Shown here one piece after another: positions 45,720 to 56,464 of a stretch of 64,000 nt of DNA (position 1 is the stretch's first letter; each line of letters starts with the position of its first letter). Source of the DNA: Mesorhizobium sp. RMAD-H1 (GTDB lineage Bacteria > Pseudomonadota > Alphaproteobacteria > Rhizobiales > Rhizobiaceae); NCBI RefSeq assembly GCF_014191375.1, contig NZ_JACHWN010000005.1, positions 248,001 to 312,000 of the forward strand, in the 5' to 3' direction. The notes beneath the pieces are model-generated. The model was not told where the DNA came from. It saw only the letters and a program-made list of their open reading frames with translations, and searched no databases. The position numbers were made by a program, and so were the translations under genes.

Positions 45720-46412
45720 ATGGCAGAAGGCAGCGAAAACGATAGAGCTGAAAAACCGAAAAGCGGAAGGATCGTTCTTCTTGCCGGTCTCGCAGGCCTC
45801 ATCGCCGGTGCCGTGGCGGTATACGTGATGGAACGGCCCTCTGGCAATGTCGCAGCGGCAATCGAAGAGACGGCGGATGGCGGGCAGTGCGCGGTGAAGG
45901 CGGCGGCCGCCAAGTCGCTCGATGCTGCCGCGACGGGTTCGGTCGCCGCCATGCGCGCCGCGGAAACCCCGCTGCCGGTGCAGAATTTGAGCTTTACCGG
46001 GCCTGACGGCGCCAGGATGACGCTCGCCGATTTCAAGGGCAAGACGCTGCTCGTCAACCTCTGGGCCACCTGGTGCGCGCCCTGCCGCGAGGAGATGCCG
46101 GCGCTCGACAAGCTGCAGGCGGAGGAAGGCGGCGACGATTTCCAGGTCGTCGCGATCAATATCGATACGGGTGACGATGCGAAGCCGAAAGCCTTTCTTT
46201 CGGAAACAGGCGTGCATGCGCTGCAGCTCTACCGGGATCCGACGATGGGCGTCTTCAACGAGCTGAAGAAGAAGAACCTCGCCTTCGGTCTGCCTGTCAC
46301 GATGATCGTCGACAAGGACGGCTGCCAGGTCGCGGCGATGAACGGCCCCGCCGACTGGGCGGGAGAGGATGCAAAGAAGCTTATCGCAGCGGCCAGGGGA
46401 ATGGACCAGTAG
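45720..46412 (+). CDS. tlpA: TlpA-family thiol:disulfide oxidoreductase
   Basis: 230-residue membrane-anchored thioredoxin-like protein. N-terminal anchor ([21 protein letters not shown]), then a thioredoxin fold with active-site [13 protein letters not shown] and cis-Pro region [13 protein letters not shown]. TlpA keeps periplasmic copper-site cysteines reduced during cytochrome oxidase assembly. An extra Cys pair (GGQC, DKDGC) outside the active site fits TlpA. ATG 45720 is used; a TTG at 45693 is in frame. tlpA is divergent from argH by 38 bp. Confidence 0.92.
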   Translation: MAEGSENDRAEKPKSGRIVLLAGLAGLIAGAVAVYVMERPSGNVAAAIEETADGGQCAVKAAAAKSLDAAATGSVAAMRAAETPLPVQNLSFTGPDGARMTLADFKGKTLLVNLWATWCAPCREEMPALDKLQAEEGGDDFQVVAINIDTGDDAKPKAFLSETGVHALQLYRDPTMGVFNELKKKNLAFGLPVTMIVDKDGCQVAAMNGPADWAGEDAKKLIAAARGMDQ

Positions 46413-46465
46413 ACATATAGCCGTTTCTATGGATTGCTGTGGCTTCGACCATCCGGAGCGCGTTC

Positions 46466-47086
46466 ATGACCATCGAAACCTGGCTCGCCTTCACCGCCGC
46501 GTCGGCAATTCTCGTTCTCATTCCGGGGCCGACCGTGCTGCTCGTCGTCTCCTATGCGCTGGGGCAGGGGTGGCGCACGGCTTTCCCGATGGCCTGCGGC
46601 GTGGCGCTCGGCGATTTCACAGCGATGACGCTCTCCATGCTCGGCGTCGGCGCGCTGCTGGCGGCCTCCGCCACGGTCTTCACGGCGGTCAAATGGATCG
46701 GTGCGGCCTATCTCATATGGCTCGGCATCAAGCTTTTCCGCGCCGGCGGCACGATGGAGGCCGAGGCGCGGCGGGATGCCGCCTCGCCCTTGCGGATGCT
46801 GGCGCATGCCTGGCTGGTGACGGCGCTCAATCCCAAGAGCATCACCTTCTTCGTCGCCTTCCTGCCGCAGTTCATCGATCCCAACGGGGATTTCGTAACG
46901 CAACTGGTGATCTTCGAGACGACATTCCTCGTGCTGGCCTTCGCAAACGCCTTCGGCTATGCGCTTGCAGCGACGCGGGCACGCAGATTGTTTCGCAGCC
47001 CGCGCGCCATCGGCATCTTCAATCGGGCCGGCGGAACGCTGCTGATCGGCGCGGGCGTCGCCACCGCGACGATACGCTCGTCATAA
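46466..47086 (+). CDS. LysE-family exporter
   Basis: 206-residue six-TM exporter of the LysE/RhtB superfamily (FTAASAILVLIPGPTVLLVVSYALGQG signature start, LGIKLFRAG, LVTALNPKSITFFVAFLPQF). Members export basic amino acids, homoserine or threonine; specificity not determinable. ATG 46466. Its stop codon is directly followed by the YaiI stop on the opposite strand (47087), with no bases between. Confidence 0.9.
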   Translation: MTIETWLAFTAASAILVLIPGPTVLLVVSYALGQGWRTAFPMACGVALGDFTAMTLSMLGVGALLAASATVFTAVKWIGAAYLIWLGIKLFRAGGTMEAEARRDAASPLRMLAHAWLVTALNPKSITFFVAFLPQFIDPNGDFVTQLVIFETTFLVLAFANAFGYALAATRARRLFRSPRAIGIFNRAGGTLLIGAGVATATIRSS

Positions 47087-47566
47087 TCAGGCGGTGAAGC
47101 CGGCGCGCTTCAGCCTGACGATGGCGAGGTCGAGCGCGGAAAGGAAGGCCGAACGGTCGCGAGCGGCAAAGGGCGGCGGGCCGCCGGTGATCTGCCCTGC
47201 GGAGCGTAAGCCCTCCATCAGATTGCGGGTCGCCAGCACGTTACCGATGGAAGCTTCGGTGAACGCGCGGCCATTGGGCGCGATCGCCGCGGCACCCGCA
47301 TTGATCGCCCGGCTCGCCAGCGGAATATCCGCCGTGACGACGATCGCGCCCGGTGCGGCGCGCTCGGCGATCCAGTCGTCGGCCACATCGAGGCCGCTCG
47401 GCACGATCACCCGCTCGATCAGCGGATCGCGCGGCACCGCAATGAACGAGTTGGCGACGACATAGACCTTCACCCCGTGGCGCTCCGCCACGCGATAGAC
47501 CTCCGCCTTCACCGGGCAGGCATCGGCATCGACATAGATGGTGATCGGTCGGGGCTGATCATTCAT
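47087..47566 (-). CDS. YaiI/YqxD family protein (DUF188)
   Basis: 159-residue DUF188 protein with a PIN-like fold. Acidic residues in [15 protein letters not shown] and [13 protein letters not shown] fit a metal-binding nuclease-like centre; no activity is established. Usually a single-copy, stand-alone gene in proteobacteria. Upstream, 176 bp to the EamA gene hold nothing I recognise. Confidence 0.9.
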   Translation of the reverse strand: MNDQPRPITIYVDADACPVKAEVYRVAERHGVKVYVVANSFIAVPRDPLIERVIVPSGLDVADDWIAERAAPGAIVVTADIPLASRAINAGAAAIAPNGRAFTEASIGNVLATRNLMEGLRSAGQITGGPPPFAARDRSAFLSALDLAIVRLKRAGFTA

Positions 47567-47742
47567 GCCGTCATCAGTTGGCAGAGACGGCCCGATGTTG
47601 CAAGCAGCGGCTCATATTCTCCTGCTGAATGCTGCGATCAAAATAATGAACTGGCCTGCGGGGCTCGAGCGGAATAAAGGCAGGGCGAATCATTCTCGTT
47701 TGCGCAAGCTTCGGTTTTCAGGGGCTTGCTCTGGAAGCAGCC

Positions 47743-48648
47743 ATGCCCGTCAAATATTTTCCCGCCCTCTTCGTCCTGCTCTGGGCCACCGGCTTCATCG
47801 GCGCGGGCTATGCCATGCCCTATGCCGAACCGTTCGGCTTCATGACGGTGCGGTTCTTCATCGCGGCGGTCATTCTGGGCGTGTGGGCGCTCGCAAGCGG
47901 CAGTCCGTGGCCGAGCCGGCGCGGCGCGTTGCACGCCGCCATTGCCGGCTGCCTGATCCATGGCATCTATCTCTCGGGCGTCTTCTGGGCGGTGCACCGG
48001 GGATTGCCGGCCGGCATGTCGGCGCTGGTCGTGGGGCTGCAGCCGCTGATTACCACGCTGATCGCCGGAGCGACGCTCGGGGAGAAAATCGAGCGGCGGC
48101 ACTGGGCTGGCCTCGCCATCGGCTTCGTCGGCGTCGTCATGGTGCTCTGGCCGAAATTTTCGCTCGATGCCGGCGGGATCAATGCCGTGACCGTCGGGGC
48201 GGTTTTCCTTGCAGTGCTTGCCATCAGCAGCGGCACGGTGTGGCAGAAGCGCTTCGTCGGGCAGGTGGATCTCAAGGCCGGCACCACGATCCAGTATCTG
48301 GCAGCGGCGATCCTGACCGGCATCGCTTCCCTGTTCTTCGAAAGCCATCAGGTCATCTGGTCGCCCTGGCTCCTCTTCGCCATGGCCTGGCTGGTGCTGG
48401 TGCTTTCGATCGGCGCGGTGCTGCTCCTCATGGTGCTGATCCGGGAGGGCGCGGTGTCGAAAGTGGCCTCGCTCTTCTATCTCGTGCCGGGAACGACGGC
48501 GCTGATGGCCTATTTCCTGTTCGGCGAGACCCTGAGCTTCGTGCAGCTCATCGGCATGGCGATCACCACTTTCGGCGTGGCGCTGGCCACCGTGCGAAGC
48601 AATTTTCAGCTCTTCCGCTTCGCCCGCCAGGCCATGCGGTTGCGATAG
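47743..48648 (+). CDS. EamA/DMT-family transporter (second copy)
   Basis: 301-residue ten-TM DMT protein (LFVLLWATGFIGAGYAMPYAEPFGF; KVASLFYLVPGTTALMAYFLF). Not a close copy of the exporter at 15774. GGAAG precedes ATG 47743. The last 43 bp (48606-48648) overlap the end of the BrkB gene on the other strand. Substrate unknown. Confidence 0.88.
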   Translation: MPVKYFPALFVLLWATGFIGAGYAMPYAEPFGFMTVRFFIAAVILGVWALASGSPWPSRRGALHAAIAGCLIHGIYLSGVFWAVHRGLPAGMSALVVGLQPLITTLIAGATLGEKIERRHWAGLAIGFVGVVMVLWPKFSLDAGGINAVTVGAVFLAVLAISSGTVWQKRFVGQVDLKAGTTIQYLAAAILTGIASLFFESHQVIWSPWLLFAMAWLVLVLSIGAVLLLMVLIREGAVSKVASLFYLVPGTTALMAYFLFGETLSFVQLIGMAITTFGVALATVRSNFQLFRFARQAMRLR

Positions 48649-49469
48649 CGCAGGATCGCGGCGTTGATCTCGGCGCCGAGGATGAAGATCGCCGCGATAA
48701 TGTAGAGAAAGACGATCGCCACCATAATCGAGGCAAGGCCGGCATAGGTGGAGACGTAGTTGGCGAAAGTCTGGAGATATTTGGCGAAAAGGATGGAGCC
48801 GGCCAGCCAGGCGAGCAGCGTCATGCCAATGCCCGGCAGGATATCGGCAAGGCTGCGCTTGCCGGCGGGCAGCCAGATATGGACGGAGAGGAGCCCCACC
48901 ACCAGCACTGCGACCGCGATGATATAGCGCCAGATGTCGAGACCTCCCGTATAGGGGCTGATCGCGGGAAACCATTGCTCGGCAAGCCGGACGGCAAGCG
49001 GGGCGAGGACGAGAAGCACGCTGATCGCCATCAGGCCGAGTGTGGCGATGATGACGAAGCCGAGGCTCTGCAGGCGGCAGAAAATGACAGAACGGGTATC
49101 GTTGACGCGATAGGCGCGGTTGAGCGCGATGCGAAGCGCCTCTATGCCGTTGGAGGCGAAATAGGCCGCGGCGATGACGCTGACCGTCAGGAGGCCGCCG
49201 CGCTGGACGGTCAGCACGTTCATCACCTCATGGGCGATCGGCCTGGCAATGGTGTCGGGCCAGGTGTCGAAAATGACGTGGACGGCCGTATCGGCGAAGG
49301 CGTTGGCGCCGAGGAAGCTCGCAAGCGAGGTGGCGAATATCAGGAAGGGGAACAGCGCCATCAGCCCGGAAAGGGCTATATGGCTGGCAAAGGCCCAGCC
49401 GTCGTCGGAATAAAAGTGGCCGAACGCATCGCATAAAACCTGCCACAGGAACGTTCTTATTTTGCTCAT
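48606..49469 (-). CDS. YihY/BrkB family membrane protein
   Basis: 287-residue multi-TM protein of the YihY/UPF0761 (formerly BrkB/RNase BN) group: GWAFASHIALSGLMALFPFLIFATSLA, WLAGSILFAKYLQTFANY. Not a ribonuclease; the function is unsettled. ATG 49469 (MSKIRTFLW) is chosen over an open frame reaching 49586. Overlaps the EamA gene by 43 bp tail-to-tail. Confidence 0.88.
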   Translation of the reverse strand: MSKIRTFLWQVLCDAFGHFYSDDGWAFASHIALSGLMALFPFLIFATSLASFLGANAFADTAVHVIFDTWPDTIARPIAHEVMNVLTVQRGGLLTVSVIAAAYFASNGIEALRIALNRAYRVNDTRSVIFCRLQSLGFVIIATLGLMAISVLLVLAPLAVRLAEQWFPAISPYTGGLDIWRYIIAVAVLVVGLLSVHIWLPAGKRSLADILPGIGMTLLAWLAGSILFAKYLQTFANYVSTYAGLASIMVAIVFLYIIAAIFILGAEINAAILRYRNRMAWRAKRKS

Positions 49470-49635
49470 CGGCAGATTTTTTCCTTTCCGACCGGCGACA
49501 GGACGGCCGTTTTTCCGACGTGCCCCGATGACGCGCAGATTGCAACGGGCGGTGCGATATGGGAAGCCTGCAGTAACTTCATCCACGCAAGTTCCATCCG
49601 CGCGGGATACAAGAGAGGGTTTGGTGCATCAACCG

Positions 49636-50469
49636 ATGTCGAAGCGCAAAACGATCATTGTCACGGGATGTTCCTCCGGCATCGGGGCATTCTGCGCCCG
49701 GGCTTTGAGCGAAGAAGGGTGGCGGGTCTTCGCCACGGCGCGCAAGCCGGAGGATCTGGAGGCGCTGCGGCGCGACCGCCTGGAAGCGCATTATCTCGAC
49801 TATCGTGAGCCGGAGTCGATCGATGCGCTGGTCAAAGCTGTCCTGACGGCAACGGACGGCAGGCTCGATGCGCTCTTTAATAACGGCGCCTATGCGCAGC
49901 CGGGCGCGGTCGAGGATCTGCCGGTTCATGCGCTGCGCGAGCAGTTCGAGGCCAATTTCTTCGGCTGGCACGATCTGACGCGCCGGGTCATTCCCGCCAT
50001 GCGGGGGCAGGGGCATGGCCGCATCGTGCATTGCTCGTCCATTCTCGGCCTCGTGCCGATGAAATGGCGCGGGGCCTACGTGGCCTCGAAATTCGCGCTG
50101 GAGGGGCTGATGCTCGTCGAGCGGATGGAGCTTGAGGGCTCGGGCATCCATGTCTCGCTCATCGAGCCGGGGCCGATCGCCTCACGCTTCACCTTCAATG
50201 CGGCGCAGTGGGTCGAGAAGAACATCGATATCGGCAATTCCGTGCATCGCGCCGATTACGAACGGCAATTGGCGAAGCTGAAAAGCGGCGGCACGCAATC
50301 GAAGTCGAAGCTTGGCCCCGAAGCGGTTTATGCGGTATTGCGTGACGCGCTGGAAAACCCTCGGCCCCGGCCCCATTATCTGGTAACACGGCCGGCGAAA
50401 CTTGGCGTGCTCGCGCGGCGGCTGGTGCCGGCCCGTATGCTCTACCGGATGCTCGCGGATCAATCCTGA
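49636..50469 (+). CDS. Short-chain dehydrogenase/reductase
   Basis: 277-residue classical SDR: TGxxxGIG in VTGCSSGIGAF, catalytic Ser in HCSSILG and YxxxK in AYVASKFALEG; ends with an extra ~30-residue tail. Reads like the retinol-dehydrogenase-type SDRs common in rhizobia; substrate unknown. ATG 49636 is used. It is divergent from BrkB across 166 bp. Confidence 0.88.
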   Translation: MSKRKTIIVTGCSSGIGAFCARALSEEGWRVFATARKPEDLEALRRDRLEAHYLDYREPESIDALVKAVLTATDGRLDALFNNGAYAQPGAVEDLPVHALREQFEANFFGWHDLTRRVIPAMRGQGHGRIVHCSSILGLVPMKWRGAYVASKFALEGLMLVERMELEGSGIHVSLIEPGPIASRFTFNAAQWVEKNIDIGNSVHRADYERQLAKLKSGGTQSKSKLGPEAVYAVLRDALENPRPRPHYLVTRPAKLGVLARRLVPARMLYRMLADQS

Positions 50470-50514
50470 ATCTGTGCCGGTGAAAGGCCAGCCTGAATAC
50501 TGAAAGGAAGTGAA

Positions 50515-50712
50515 ATGGAATTCCTGTTCAAGATCGCGGCGATGGTGGCCATTGTCGCCGTCGCGGGCGTTCTCCTGGTCGGCCTGCGCAACATGATGCG
50601 CGGGGGCGACGGCAATTTTTCCAACAAGATGATGCAGCTGCGCGTGCTCCTGCAGTTCATCGCCGTCCTGCTGATTGTTGCCGCGATCTATTTCGGTCGT
50701 CATCATATGTGA
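50515..50712 (+). CDS. Twin-TM small protein, HIG1-domain-like
   Basis: 65-residue protein with two TM helices around a short basic loop: VAIVAVAGVLLVGLRNMM and VLLQFIAVLLIVAAIYF. The QLRVLLQ between them fits the HIG1 motif, found in mitochondrial Rcf1 and alphaproteobacterial relatives tied to cytochrome oxidase. AAGGAAG lies 4 bp before the ATG. 24 bp downstream begins the adenosyltransferase gene. Confidence 0.85.
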   Translation: MEFLFKIAAMVAIVAVAGVLLVGLRNMMRGGDGNFSNKMMQLRVLLQFIAVLLIVAAIYFGRHHM

Positions 50713-50736
50713 CCTTGAACGACTCAGGAGGGGCAC

Positions 50737-51318
50737 ATGGTAAGGCTGAACAAGATCTATACGCGCACTGGCGATGACGGCACGACCGGGCTCGGCAATG
50801 GCGAGCGGCGGTTCAAATGCGACCTGCGCGTGGAGGCCTATGGCACGGTGGACGAGGCGAATGCCTGTGTCGGCTTGGCGCGGCTCCATACAGGCGAGAG
50901 CCACCCCGAGCTCGACGCCATGCTGGCACGCATCCAGAACGATCTGTTCGATCTGGGAGCAGACCTCTCGACGCCCGACAACGGCGCTGCCCTCGAATAC
51001 GAGCCTTTGCGCATTATCGAGGCACAGGTGCTGCGTATCGAGGCCGAGATCGACCAGCTGAATGCCAGGCTCAACCCCTTGCGCTCCTTCGTCCTGCCGG
51101 GCGGCACGCCGGCCTCCGCCGCGCTGCATCTGGCGCGCACGGTCTCGCGGCGGGCCGAACGCATCATGGTGGAGCTGGCGCAGAAACCGGGGGAACGGGT
51201 GAGCAAGGCGGCGCTGCAATATATCAACCGCATCTCCGATTTCCTGTTCGTCGCCGCCCGCGTGGCCAATGACAATGGAGTGCGCGACGTGCTGTGGGTG
51301 CCTGGTGAGAATCGCTGA
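50737..51318 (+). CDS. PduO-type cob(I)alamin adenosyltransferase
   Basis: 193-residue MMAB/PduO-type ATP:corrinoid adenosyltransferase, making adenosylcobalamin. Motifs: IYTRTGDDGTTGL (ATP binding), the AYGTVDEANACVG segment and the C-terminal SRRAERIMVEL...YINRISDFLFV. Strong AGGAGGGG ribosome site before ATG 50737. The HIG1 gene is upstream and etfBA downstream, after a palindrome. Confidence 0.95.
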   Translation: MVRLNKIYTRTGDDGTTGLGNGERRFKCDLRVEAYGTVDEANACVGLARLHTGESHPELDAMLARIQNDLFDLGADLSTPDNGAALEYEPLRIIEAQVLRIEAEIDQLNARLNPLRSFVLPGGTPASAALHLARTVSRRAERIMVELAQKPGERVSKAALQYINRISDFLFVAARVANDNGVRDVLWVPGENR

Positions 51319-51338
51319 TGAGTTCATGACAGAACGGT

Positions 51339-51358
51339 GATTGACGTGCACGTCAATC
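51339..51358. promoter_or_regulatory. Perfect 20-bp palindrome upstream of etfBA
   Basis: GATTGACGTGCACGTCAATC reads the same on both strands. It lies 163 bp upstream of etfB. The core TTGACGT-N2-ACGTCAA has the form of operators bound by proteobacterial acyl-CoA-catabolism repressors (the TetR-type FadP and MerR-type LiuR families). No such regulator gene is in the window. Confidence 0.7.
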
Positions 51359-51520
51359 GCAATTACGGTCCCGCCCCGGTTCAGGCACGGATTGCGGCAT
51401 TGCCGCGATCCGTACCCAGGGAGGGTCCATTTCCGTTGCCTCCATGTCGGCATCTGGCAAGTGGGCGGTCGTGCGTGACGGTATATCCGTCGAAGAGTTC
51501 ATTCGGGAAGGGTCAGACGC

Positions 51521-52270
51521 ATGAAAGTGCTCGTCGCTGTAAAGCGTGTCGTTGATTACAACGTGAAGATCAGGGTGAAGGGCGACGGTTCGGGCGTCGA
51601 GCTCGCCAATGTGAAGATGTCGATGAACCCGTTCGACGAGATCGCGGTGGAAGAGGCGATCCGTCTGAAGGAGGCCGGCAAGGTCGAGGAGATCGTGGCG
51701 GTGTCCATCGGCCCGGCGCAGGCGCAGGAGACGATCCGCACCGCGCTCGCCATGGGCGCGGACCGCGGCATATTGGTCAAGGTCGACGATGTGGTCGAAC
51801 CGCTGGCGGTTGCGAAGATCCTCAAGGGCGTGGTCGAGGCGGAACAGCCTGAGATCGTCATCCTCGGCAAGCAGGCGATCGACGACGATGCCAACCAGAC
51901 CGGCCAGATGCTCTCCGCGCTGCTCGGCTGGAGCCAGGGCACCTTTGCTTCCAAGGTGGAAATCACAGATGGTGCCGCGAAAGTCACCCGCGAAGTGGAT
52001 GGCGGGCTGCAGACGGTCGAGATCAAGCTGCCCGCGATCGTCACCACCGATCTGCGCCTGAACCAGCCGCGCTATGCGTCGCTCCCCAACATCATGAAGG
52101 CGAAGAAGAAGCCGCTCGACGAGAAGACGGCGGCCGATTACGGCGTCGATACCGCGCCGCGGCTGAAGGTGCTGAAGACCGAGGAACCGGGCGGCCGCAA
52201 GGCGGGCGTCAAGGTCGCCAGCGTCGCCGAACTGGTCGACAAGCTGAAGAACGAAGCAGGTGTTCTCTAG
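51521..52270 (+). CDS. etfB: Electron transfer flavoprotein, beta subunit
   Basis: 249-residue AMP-binding subunit of ETF, which collects electrons from acyl-CoA and other dehydrogenases and hands them to ETF-ubiquinone oxidoreductase. [17 protein letters not shown] start; signature [19 protein letters not shown]. The recognition loop [11 protein letters not shown] is like the mitochondrial one: Leu188 and Lys193/Lys196 correspond to human Leu195 and Lys200/Lys203, the latter being trimethylated by ETFBKMT. etfA follows after 76 bp. Confidence 0.96.
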   Translation: MKVLVAVKRVVDYNVKIRVKGDGSGVELANVKMSMNPFDEIAVEEAIRLKEAGKVEEIVAVSIGPAQAQETIRTALAMGADRGILVKVDDVVEPLAVAKILKGVVEAEQPEIVILGKQAIDDDANQTGQMLSALLGWSQGTFASKVEITDGAAKVTREVDGGLQTVEIKLPAIVTTDLRLNQPRYASLPNIMKAKKKPLDEKTAADYGVDTAPRLKVLKTEEPGGRKAGVKVASVAELVDKLKNEAGVL

Positions 52271-52346
52271 GAGGACCCGTGAGGCCCGCCTGCAGATGGC
52301 GGGGCCCGACAGGTTTCCGGGAGTAGCAATTTAAAGGACAAACCCA

Positions 52347-53276
<930 letters not shown>

Positions 53277-53305
53277 GACTTTTATAACTGATCGATTAAA
53301 TTATG

Positions 53306-53345
53306 ATGGCCGGGGTAGACGAACGCTACTCCGGCCATTTACTTT
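53306..53345 (+). terminator. Terminator of etfBA
   Basis: ATGGCCGGGGTAG (53306-53318) pairs with CTACTCCGGCCAT (53326-53338) with one G-T mismatch, then TTACTTT. It lies between etfA and the 3-hydroxybutyryl-CoA dehydrogenase gene, so the latter likely has its own promoter. Confidence 0.8.
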
Positions 53346-53386
53346 GCACGCATTGCACTGCACAAAAGAAACATCAAGGGTGGAAT

Positions 53387-54268
53387 ATGGGCGCGACCAT
53401 CAAGAAGATCGGGATCATCGGAGCGGGTCAGATGGGCAGCGGCATCGCCCATGTCTGTGCAGTTGCCGGCTATGACGTGCTGTTGCACGACGCCTCGGTG
53501 GAGCGGCTGGAGAACGGCATCGCCACGATCAACGGCAACATGGCCCGGCAAGTCGGCTCCGGCAAGCTCGATGAGAAGGCTCATCGCGAGGCGATGGCGC
53601 GCATCAGGATGGCCAACAAGATGGAGGACCTCGCCGGGGTCGATCTCGCCATCGAGGCGGCGACCGAGGACGAGACCATCAAGCGCAAGATCTTCGCGCA
53701 GCTTTGCCCGGTCCTCAATCCGGAGGCCCTGCTGGCCACCAACACGTCCTCGATCTCGATCACCCGCCTCGCTTCCACGACGGACCGTCCGGAGCGCTTC
53801 ATCGGCATCCATTTCATGAATCCCGTTCCGGTGATGAAGCTGGTCGAGCTGGTGCGCGGCATCGCCACCGAAGACGTGACGTTCGAAACAGCCCGCAACT
53901 TTGTGACGAGCCTGGACAAGACCATCACGGTGGCGGAGGACTTCCCGGCCTTCATCGTCAACCGCATTCTGCTGCCGATGATCAACGAGGCGATCTACAC
54001 GCTCTATGAGGGCGTGGGCTCCGTCGAGGCGATCGACACGGCGATGAAGCTCGGCGCCAACCATCCCATGGGGCCGCTGCAGCTTGCCGATTTCATCGGG
54101 CTCGACACCTGCCTGTCGATCATGCAGGTGCTCTATGAGGGGCTCGCGGATTCCAAGTACCGGCCGTGCCCGCTTCTCGTGAAATATGTCGAGGCGGGAT
54201 GGCTGGGCCGCAAGTCCGGGCGCGGCTTTTACGATTATCGCGGCGAGCATCCGGTGCCGACGCGGTAG
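53387..54268 (+). CDS. 3-hydroxybutyryl-CoA dehydrogenase
   Basis: 293-residue NAD-binding 3-hydroxyacyl-CoA dehydrogenase without the hydratase domain. GIIGAGQMGSGIAHVCA Rossmann motif, catalytic HFMNPVPVMKLVELV, then the C-terminal dimer domain with NHPMGPLQLADFIGLD. The usual role is the short-chain step of butyrate or polyhydroxybutyrate metabolism. ATG 53387 is used. Neighbour of etfBA as in many rhizobia, but separated by a terminator. Confidence 0.94.
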   Translation: MGATIKKIGIIGAGQMGSGIAHVCAVAGYDVLLHDASVERLENGIATINGNMARQVGSGKLDEKAHREAMARIRMANKMEDLAGVDLAIEAATEDETIKRKIFAQLCPVLNPEALLATNTSSISITRLASTTDRPERFIGIHFMNPVPVMKLVELVRGIATEDVTFETARNFVTSLDKTITVAEDFPAFIVNRILLPMINEAIYTLYEGVGSVEAIDTAMKLGANHPMGPLQLADFIGLDTCLSIMQVLYEGLADSKYRPCPLLVKYVEAGWLGRKSGRGFYDYRGEHPVPTR

Positions 54269-54421
54269 GCGCTTTTCGGGACGAGTCGGCCTTACAATCT
54301 CTTAACCATCCGCGTTCAGAGAACATTCATTTTTAATTGTTAAATTTGTCTTTAAGGCAGCTGTGGAGCCGGGCGCTCCGCAGGGCTGTCGATATGAATT
54401 GCAGATTTCAGGTACAGGACG

Positions 54422-54550
54422 ATGAGCATTCTTGTTCAACTGCGCCATAGCGCCACCGTCATTCGCGAATTTTTGGCCCCCAGCTACCGGCCGGAACGCC
54501 ACTATATGCGCGGGCCGGGCCCGGCCTGTGCCGCGCGCACTCGCCACTGA
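54422..54550 (+). CDS. Possible small protein (42 residues)
   Basis: Open frame MSILVQLRHSATVIREF...RPERHYMRGPGPACAARTRH, too short for most gene finders. AGGA lies 4-7 bp upstream of the ATG, and the AT-rich stretch 70-95 bp upstream could be a promoter. It is followed by a strong terminator 24 bp after the stop. The sequence is basic and not membrane-like. Function unknown; could be chance. Confidence 0.4.
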   Translation: MSILVQLRHSATVIREFLAPSYRPERHYMRGPGPACAARTRH

Positions 54551-54573
54551 GCAGGCATGTTCGTGAAATGAGA

Positions 54574-54608
54574 AAGGCCGGAGCGGCGACGCTCCGGCCT
54601 TCTTGTTA
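54574..54608. terminator. Bidirectional terminator between hbd side and cysK
   Basis: AAGGCCGGAGCG (54574-54585), GCGA tetraloop, CGCTCCGGCCTT (54590-54601), T-rich tail TCTTGTT. A perfect 12-bp stem; the minus side is also T-rich, so it serves cysK too. Confidence 0.88.
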
Positions 54609-54625
54609 AAACCGGTTCGGCAGGA

Positions 54626-55612
<987 letters not shown>

Positions 55613-55858
55613 GAGATGGTCTCCCTCAGTTTGTGCTCCGATAGTAGGGCGAATGGCTGGAAAAACCTAGTTTGCGATATTCACCCCAGACGCGATCCTT
55701 TGGAATAAAAATCCAAAAGATCGGCTTCGGGGAAAAAAGACTGCGGCCTCAACCGTTTTGCGCAACCGGCGCGTTCCGCGGCGGATTGCCGAGCTTGCGC
55801 CCCAGCACGATGATCGGCCGTGAGAATTGTACTTTTGGGGAGGCTTTCAAAGCGGCGT
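55613..55858. other. cysK upstream region
   Basis: Holds an inverted repeat at 55695-55723: GATC-n-TTTGGA ... TCCAAA-n-GATC with an A-rich loop. It could be an operator or an RNA hairpin in the cysK leader. No gene in this stretch. Confidence 0.45.
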
Positions 55859-55934
<76 letters not shown>

Positions 55935-55953
55935 GTCCACCGATGCGAGCGGC

Positions 55954-55982
55954 ATTTAGGGGCGGCGACGGGGTGCTGTCAA
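55954..55982 (-). promoter_or_regulatory. Promoter of the tRNA-Ala gene
   Basis: On the minus strand TTGACA (55982-55977), 17-bp spacer, CTAAAT (55959-55954). The -10 is 20 bp from the tRNA 5' end. Near-perfect sigma-70 type for an alphaproteobacterium. Confidence 0.8.
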
Positions 55983-56049
55983 GATCGATATGCGCCGATT
56001 GCATCGTGCAGGCAAAATGGTTGTGCGCGGCAATGCCATATATGCACGG

Positions 56050-56089
56050 AAGGCGGCGCGCCGGCCCGAAGTGCCCCGCCCGCCGCCTT
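56050..56089 (+). other. GC-rich hairpin upstream of yggT
   Basis: AAGGCGGCG (56050-56058) and CGCCGCCTT (56081-56089) are a perfect 9-bp stem with a 22-nt loop, followed by AATTT. It stands between the tRNA promoter and yggT; role unclear. Confidence 0.4.
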
Positions 56090-56173
56090 AATTTCCCGAT
56101 AAGCCTGCCGCCCGATAGGTCTTGTCCTTGCAACCGGCAGCCGCTACATGTCGATGACTTCAAGGAGATATTC

Positions 56174-56464
56174 ATGCTCGCACTGATCCGCACCATCGAT
56201 CTGGCGCTCGACATCTATACCTGGATCATCATCGCCAGCGCGGTATTTTCCTGGCTCTATGCCTTCAACGTCATCAATTCCAGCAACCGCTTCGTGGCGT
56301 CGATCGGCGATTTCCTCTACCGGGTGACCGAGCCGGCGCTGCGGCCGATCCGCAATCTCCTGCCCAATCTCGGCGGCATCGATATCTCGCCCATCATCCT
56401 TCTCCTGATCATCTTCTTCATCCGCCAGCTCCTGTGGACGACGATCGCGCCCATACTTCTGTGA
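56174..56464 (+). CDS. YggT-family membrane protein
   Basis: 96-residue protein with two TM segments ([32 protein letters not shown]) and the conserved [16 protein letters not shown] between them. The family is linked to cell division-associated SepF-like genes in other phyla and to osmotic tolerance; no proven role here. AAGGAGATATTC precedes ATG 56174. Its stop codon shares one base with the DUF167 start. Confidence 0.92.
   Translation: MLALIRTIDLALDIYTWIIIASAVFSWLYAFNVINSSNRFVASIGDFLYRVTEPALRPIRNLLPNLGGIDISPIILLLIIFFIRQLLWTTIAPILL

Larger units (their letters stand above)
54269..54625. other. Intergenic region between hbd and cysK
   Basis: 357 bp with an AT-rich patch at 54325-54355 (TTTTTAATTGTTAAATTTG), a possible 42-codon gene (54422-54550) and a bidirectional terminator (54574-54608). 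No other feature seen. Confidence 0.5.
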
